Origin: Priapulus caudatus
Taxonomy: Eukaryota > Priapulida > Priapulimorpha > Priapulimorphida > Priapulidae
Direction of reading: 5' to 3'
DNA: 48,388 nucleotides
NCBI RefSeq assembly: GCF_000485595.1
Contig: NW_014577126.1
Coordinates: 288,780 to 337,167, forward strand
This document shows, in pieces, positions 42,432 through 48,388 of the stretch (its first letter is position 1; each line of letters opens with the position of its first letter). A program made the position numbers and the translations under genes. The notes under the pieces are model-generated. The model saw nothing but the letters and a program-made list of their open reading frames with translations. It was not told the origin of the DNA and did not search any database.

Positions 42432-42684
42432 GCGAAATTTGTTTCCCCACTTGAGTTCCGGACCTACCATAGATAGTGTTTTGTAATATATGGTTGGATT
42501 AGAGTTAGTGTTAGGGTTCGGATACTGTTATGGTTAGGGTTAGGGTTAGGCATAGTTGGTATCATAGAAATAGATAGATAACCGTTGGTATTCATTTTAC
42601 ATTGTTGCTTCGAGGAAGTCGAGTGAATGGAGTGCGCTGATTGGCTGTGGTCCGGAACTCAAGTGGGAAAAAAAATTTCGCAGC
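42432..42684. mobile_element. Foldback element (family D) with TTAGGG core, copy B
   Basis: The left arm TTTCCCCACTTGAGTTCCGG and right arm CCGGAACTCAAGTGGGAAA pair better here than in copy A. The core has GGTTAGGGTTAGGGTTAGG. Confidence 0.6.
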
Positions 42685-42904
42685 CGGCTCATCTAGGGAT
42701 GTAAAAATCAATACGGACGTAAAATATTGGCAATGATTAAGTCTACCCTCAATCTAACTGACAGGAGCTTAATTAATGTGAATTAAGGCGGTCACAATAT
42801 TGAAAACGTAGTAGTAGACTAGTATTATTATTATTTCCAAAGTGGATCACGGCATTAGCCGGTAGATTATTATTATTATTATTATTATTATTTATTATTA
42901 TTAT

Positions 42905-43464
42905 TATTTCCAAAGTGGATCACGGCATTAGCCGGTGGCTTCTGGGTTGACCGTGTCCCAACCTGGGGCATAGGGATTCAATCCAGAATTTTTCGCAGGA
43001 TGTGTGCTGTTCCCAGTAGTGCGATTTTCTGCACTTCTTGGCAGTGGTTGGCCAGGGAGTTCCTTAAGGTTCTCCTCAAAACCATTCTTTAGAGATAAGA
43101 GCCAAGAGTAAGAGTAAGAGCCAAGAGCTCCAACCACCACTGGTACAATTCTCGTCATTGTATTCCACATCCTCCTAATTTCAATCTCCAGATCTTTGTA
43201 CTTGGTGAGTTTGTCCTTTCCTTCACCATAATGTTAGAGACTTAGAGTCATCTGGTACGGCTACGTCAATCAACAGGCATAGTTTTTTCTCTCCTGTTGT
43301 GGAGCACTATATCAGGGCGGTTTGCAGGTATCGTGCGATCTGTCTGCACCGCCATAATCCCACATTATGGTAGTTCTCCGATTGTTGTAACTGGTCTCGG
43401 AGTATGTTCATACCACTTGTCAGGTACTTGCTCACCAAGTTCACTGCAGATTGACCAGTGCAGA

Positions 43465-43465
<1 letters not shown>
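42905..43465 (-). mobile_element. LINE 3' end, copy B of 34165-34720
   Basis: It carries the same C-terminal motifs as copy A. RMWNTMTRIVPVVVGALG is intact here where copy A is frameshifted, showing that some breaks in copy A are sequencing or consensus errors. Confidence 0.7.

Positions 43466-43551
<86 letters not shown>
43465..43551. repeat. (ATT)n array, copy B
   Basis: This is an uninterrupted ATT array corresponding to 34718-34804. Confidence 0.9.
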
Positions 43552-43552
<1 letters not shown>

Positions 43553-43645
43553 GTTTCCAAAGTGGATCACGGCATTAGCCGGTGGCTTCTGGTTGACGTG
43601 TCCCAATAATAATAATAATTATTATAATTATAATTATAATATAAT

Positions 43646-43686
43646 CAGGAGTAAGATAATATAGATTCTATATTATCTTACTCCTG
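43646..43686. mobile_element. 41-bp palindrome, copy B
   Basis: Same palindrome as 34895-34934, with one extra base in the loop. The left flank ATATAAT is preserved. Confidence 0.6.
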
Positions 43687-43754
43687 ATATTAATTGATTA
43701 TGATTATGATTATGATTATGATTATGATTATGATTATTATTATTTTATTATTAT

Positions 43755-44017
43755 TTCCAAGTGGATCACGGCATTAGCCGGTGGCTTCTGGTTGACCGTG
43801 TCCCAACCTGGACATAGGGATTCATCCAGAATTTTTCGCAGGATGTGTGCTGTTCCCAGTAGTGCGATTTTCTGCACTTCTTGGGCAGTGTGTTGGCCAG
43901 GGAGTTCTTAAGGTTCTCTCAAAACCATTCTTTAGAGAGCCAAGGGCTCCAACCACCACTGGTACAATTCTCGTCTTTGTATTCCACACACTCCTAATTC
44001 AATCTCCAGATCTCCAG

Positions 44018-44020
<3 letters not shown>
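43755..44020 (-). mobile_element. LINE 3' end, copy B of 34997-35272
   Basis: Same truncated C-terminal region and same 3' flank (CACGGCATTAGCCGGTGGC on the plus strand). Single-base losses relative to copy A break the frame. Confidence 0.75.
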
Positions 44021-44051
<31 letters not shown>

Positions 44052-44112
44052 TATTATTATTATTATTAGTAGTAGTAGTAGTAAGTATGTATGTAGTAGT
44101 AAGTAGTAGTAG

Positions 44113-44175
<63 letters not shown>

Positions 44176-44290
44176 TGTAGTAAGTAGTTTGTGTTGTTGT
44201 GTTGTTGCTGCTGTAGAAGAAGAAGAAGAAGAAGAAGAAGAAGAAGAAGAAGAAGAAGAAGAAGAAGAAGAAGAAGAAGAAGAAGAAAGA
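44018..44290. repeat. Compound trinucleotide array, copy B
   Basis: ATT, AGT and AAG blocks as at 35272-35614. The AAG block is shorter and is followed by an irregular AAGAAAAG tail absent from copy A. Confidence 0.9.
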
Positions 44291-45334
44291 AAAGAAGAAT
44301 GTGAAGAGGAAGAAGGAAAGAACGCAAGATAGAAAAAAGAAGAAAAAAGAAGAGAACAAGAAGAAGTGGGGAGGAGCGGAGGAAGAGGAAGGGGTGGTAG
44401 AGGCGGCGACTGAGGCGCGAGATTGATTGACAGGAAGGTAAAGGAGTTTGAGGGCAATATCATCAATTTTCCAAATCTCCTTATACTAGCTTGTGTGGCA
44501 CGCAAATTATCTGGAAAGAGAATGTCATTTTGCTGTAATAGTACACTTAAACTAGAAAACACAATTCAGGAAAGTAATTTGATGGGGAAATACCATCACA
44601 ACTGTCATTATTACGAAACGACCCGTCATGCCGAATTTACCCATACTGTAGCACGGGGGATTTTTTTTAAATTTAAGAGCAGAAGGATTGCAACATCGTA
44701 TAAACGACACCTTACTTTCAGTTATAATATGGACGAATTTGCCATAAAATAATATCGTTTTGTTAATAGCATTTAGGTAAAATATAATTGCACTTTTGTG
44801 ATTAGCCCTCGGACTGTAACGTGCAAAATAAATGGCAATGCGCAACTTTTGCAGGGTGCAGCGGTGTCATGTCAGCGTCCAAAAATGAAGATTTTGAAAT
44901 TCAATGTTGTTTTGTGACAAAGTAGAATGAATAATTATAGAACTTTGTAGTGTATGTGCTCTTATTTATGCATTTACTATAATATATTCTAAAATTCTAG
45001 GGGAAAGCAGGCGCGGATTTAGGCCGTTTAACATCGTTTCAACACTAATACGTCCTGACACGCACGCACTCACTCTCGTATAAACCTACACCAATATTAC
45101 ACATTCACACACACGCACGCACGCACGCACGCACTCACGCACGCGCGCCCGCCCGCAGCGCACGGACGTATGGACGCACGCAGCACGCACGCACGCCGCA
45201 CGCACAGCATGCACGCACGCACGCACGCACGCCACGCACGCACGCACACACACACCACACACATTATATATATATATATATAATTATATACATAATTATA
45301 TTCATTTAGAATATATCATAATAGATTTATTGTT

Positions 45335-45760
45335 TTCCTATCTGCTAGGTATATGTTGTTAAAATTGCATTTTTTAACAGCTTTCTTAAATATGCTAAGT
45401 GAAGGGCTCTTTTGTGTCTATTGGTAGTCTATTCCATTGGTTTATTGCCTCATTAGTAAGTTAGGTGTGGTCATACATATTATTTGTTGTTATTTGATTT
45501 TAAGTGTCCTTGAATTTAGTGTAAATTTGTTAGGTATAGTCTGGCGTTATTTTCGGAGTGGTTTTGTTAAGCTGGTGGGGTTATGTGTATATAAATATAA
45601 GTGTGTGGTATTTAATTAGGTTTTAATTGAGGCACTTTTAGTTGTTCTCTAATTCTAGTAGCTGCTCATGCCTGTTTATAGTTTTTTGTGGGAATAACTT
45701 TTATTATGGTATATCATAATTTTGTAGCATGTTTAGTCTATCAAGAGCTGATTTGGGGAG
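45335..45760 (-). mobile_element. LINE reverse-transcriptase C-terminal remnant, copy B
   Basis: Counterpart of 36590-37015, with single-base differences that change the frame. Confidence 0.6.
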
Positions 45761-48258
45761 AATTGATTAGCAATGTAGATCTATTAGAATACACAAATAT
45801 TCATAATAAATTTGAACATACCTCAAATCAAAAATAAATGTCATAAATAACAGAATATTATCAATATACTTTAATCTTAGACTTACTCTACATAGGATTT
45901 TCTAACCACAAAAAGCACTTCCCTCGTGATTTTTTTAGTTACCTAACAAAGTTTTTAACCCTGCATTGAAGGTTGTTCAAGCTGTGTAATTCTGATTGCT
46001 TTGGGTAAATGTAAATTTTTGTACATCAAGTATTGCGGTTAATGTCGGAATTTTCCCAAGCAAGCAGCGGTAGTCCGCATACGGCCCATCTTGGAATTCG
46101 CAGTCACGCTCACCGTGGTCCAATTTTCAAATAACCATGGCAGTATAATAAATTTACTGAAAAAATTGCAGAAATCACAGTAAGTGAACATAACGAAATG
46201 ATATTGATACAGTTTTATTAATGTATATAGGTTTATATACAGCATTATGATCAGACTGTACAATAGCAATAAATGAGAAAAAATAAATAACTTAACTTTC
46301 ATAACAACTGCTATCGAAGACCAGAACATTATAAGACACGAAACGATTACTACCGATTTTATTAAATTCAAGTTGAATAATATTATAGCGGAAACAGACA
46401 TTTATATAAGAATGAACCAGAAGCGTAAAGATGTTTTTTAAATACGGCATACACAGTGTGAATGTATCACGTAGTGATGTTATTCAAGTCGAGTTTGTCT
46501 TTACGCGTCTTCATATAGAATATTGTCGTTCGAACTCTTAAGATCTTTACCTCTCATTATATTCTAGTCTGAATGTCAAAACGGCAATCATTCTGCAACG
46601 CTATAAACATTTAGATTTTAGAAGATCACTATCCTACATTATCACTATGTAATAGTGAGCTTACGCCTCCTGGCGCCATCTTTTGGACACGCGATCTGCA
46701 TTACTTAAATAGCTATGTGGTCCTTAACACAGAACTTGAGTGAGACGCTGCTGAAGTACAAAGTACTGAATAGCGCAACGATTCCAATTGTACCGTTCGT
46801 GTGAAGTGATAAAAACAGTACTTATTCATTACACGGAAAAAATTTACCAATGAATACGTGCAGCACATGCTGTTTCCCGTCGTGATGTAAACTACACACA
46901 AATGCTCGACAGCTAAAATTAATGAAGTTGTCACACAAGCAGAGAAAAGCTGCAGGAGGTAGATATACATATATAGCATGATTTTATCTCAAGTCGCTTC
47001 ATGTTTAAATTCTCCTTAGGAATGCCACGTGCTATATGAATTCACATGATTTCACTCTCATCTCACTACTACACCAGCTCTCCCCGTAACGTGCCTAGTA
47101 AATGTTCGTCCAGCTATTCTACGCATATACACATGGCGGCGTAATTAACCGAGTAATCGCAGGCGGGATATGCGTACATTGGCTTTCTGAGCGCAACAAT
47201 ACGCGGTCCGCATTAATATCAACGTCCTTTTGAATTTCGCGTTAAAATATCCGTTCAATAGCCGCAACGTTCAACATATTCGACGCGACATGTGGCTCCT
47301 ATATAGCCGACAGAGAATTGAAAACGAAAAGCTGTTAAGGAAACTGCGAAATATTCCAGATTATGCGTGTTTATCAGACCTGTAACTGGTCAGGCAAGCA
47401 TGTATAATCTGCGCACAATTTGCAGCAATGACGAAATATTTGCATGTTCTCCGATGAATTACCATCCAATTACCTATTAAGTAACCATGAGAAAACGCAG
47501 CATGCCGACGCAGCGATATACGCGCACGCGCGTTAGGGCGACGTCGTAGTCTTACTTATTGGAGGGTTTCACAATCGCTATAGTGCACGAGGAAAAGAGG
47601 AGTGACTGCTGGAATAGTGTTGTTTTTGAGGAGTGCCATCGGTTGAACCAAGACGAATAGAAACTATTATGATCTTACGTCTGTGCACCGCCATCCTCGG
47701 TCACAGCAGATAGAACTCCACAGGCACACAACGGTGTGGGAGGTAGGGGGAGGAGGCGCGGTTGCGGATGACAACCTTGCATCCAAACACGAGCGCGCGG
47801 CGTGCAGACACGTGCGCACCCAATTCCACACAACGGCGCTGTCAGGTTGTGGCCTCTTAAAATAATACTAACGGCTATTTTATTAGTGCGAGTCATAGGG
47901 AATTATTGTACAATCTTTGGCTCTACGGTGTATTCCTGGTTTTTCTAAGGGAAATGTCTGTCAGAGCAGCAGACATGAAATGGTGCCGATTTCACCCAGC
48001 TGTGGTGTCACAGCGCTGACTAAGTCACACATTTCCTCGATCAATAGTTATCCTCGGCTACCGAAATGTATGCAGAATATATAACTCTTAAATAAATTGA
48101 TTGTACTACATAATATAACTGCTATTCGTTCGTCAATAGAATCCATACATAAAATCGCAATTACAAACATCCCGCCATGACCATAAGTGCTAGCTCTAGC
48201 TGCACTAGGCAGCAGGATAGTTTCATATGTACAAAACTCGCGCCAGTCTTGCCCCCAC

Positions 48259-48341
48259 TTTTTTTAATTTTTATTTTTTTTTTTATTTTTTTTTTTTTTT
48301 TTTTTGTTTTTGTTTTTTTTTTTTTTTTTTTTGTTTTTTTT
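48259..48341. repeat. T-rich homopolymer block
   Basis: About 80 bases are almost only T, with a few A and G, inserted where copy A (39538) has CCCCTTAAAAGAAG. Its absence from the otherwise collinear copy points to an assembly or polishing artefact. Confidence 0.7.
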
Positions 48342-48388
48342 TCTAAGAAGCGTAGCATTCACCGTCTACGAATCATCAGGAAACGGCT

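Larger units (their letters stand above)
41487..48388. repeat. Large duplicated segment, copy B (runs off the right edge)
   Basis: It is collinear with 32767-39606. Every element of copy A recurs: retroposon 3' end (about 41705-41880), family D foldback (42432-42684), LINE ends (42905-43465, 43755-44020), 41-bp palindrome (43646-43686), ATT, AGT and AAG arrays, ACGC array and the LINE C-terminus (45335-45760). Indels between copies fall mostly in short homopolymers. If the repeat is real, a second Rhomboid locus would be expected just beyond the window. Confidence 0.9.

Overview
The window reads as nuclear DNA from an animal. It is AT-rich, repeat-dense and split into short exons by long GT-AG introns. 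The two recognisable genes are a class II Rab11-family interacting protein (Rab11-FIP3/4, called Nuf in flies) and an intramembrane serine protease of the Rhomboid family. The Rhomboid C-terminus (AHLTGALAGLTIG) resembles arthropod Rhomboid more than vertebrate RHBDL proteins as I recall them, so a protostome invertebrate is my best guess. I cannot name the species. Two N runs (21372-21381, 32483-32507) and an error-rich duplicated segment show that this is a draft assembly.

Layout. Positions 1-29560 hold the minus-strand Rab11-FIP3/4 gene. Its start codon is at 29558-29560, its two EF-hand exons lie at 26-29.6 kb, an acidic linker follows, and the first coiled-coil exon is at 351-454. The Rab11-binding C-terminus lies beyond the left edge. 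Splice phases agree from exon to exon, apart from one gap that a candidate 20-nt microexon would fill. The introns are packed with DNA transposon relics: a PIF/Harbinger element with a broken transposase, several hAT-like elements, Mutator-like foldback elements, and very short palindromes. A possible nested plus-strand gene begins at 23027 with a signal-peptide exon.

From 29.6 to 32.7 kb there are more nested transposons. From 32767 the sequence enters a segment that is repeated from 41487 to the window end, about 8.7 kb apart, with many 1-nt indels between copies. It carries LINE 3' ends, a foldback element and very long trinucleotide arrays. Between the copies (39.6-41.5 kb) lies a GC-rich island with the last two exons of the Rhomboid gene on the minus strand, including the catalytic histidine. 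Its serine exon is not in the window.

The two genes have no evident functional link. The most notable signals are (1) at least three, probably four, foldback families, several copies with exact 9-bp target duplications, whose centres hold TTAGGG-like repeats; (2) palindromes of 35-41 bp flanked by 7-bp direct repeats, one with an empty site in a paralogous repeat; and (3) a 55-codon GC-rich open stretch directly after the Rhomboid TGA, with a CxxCxxxH motif.
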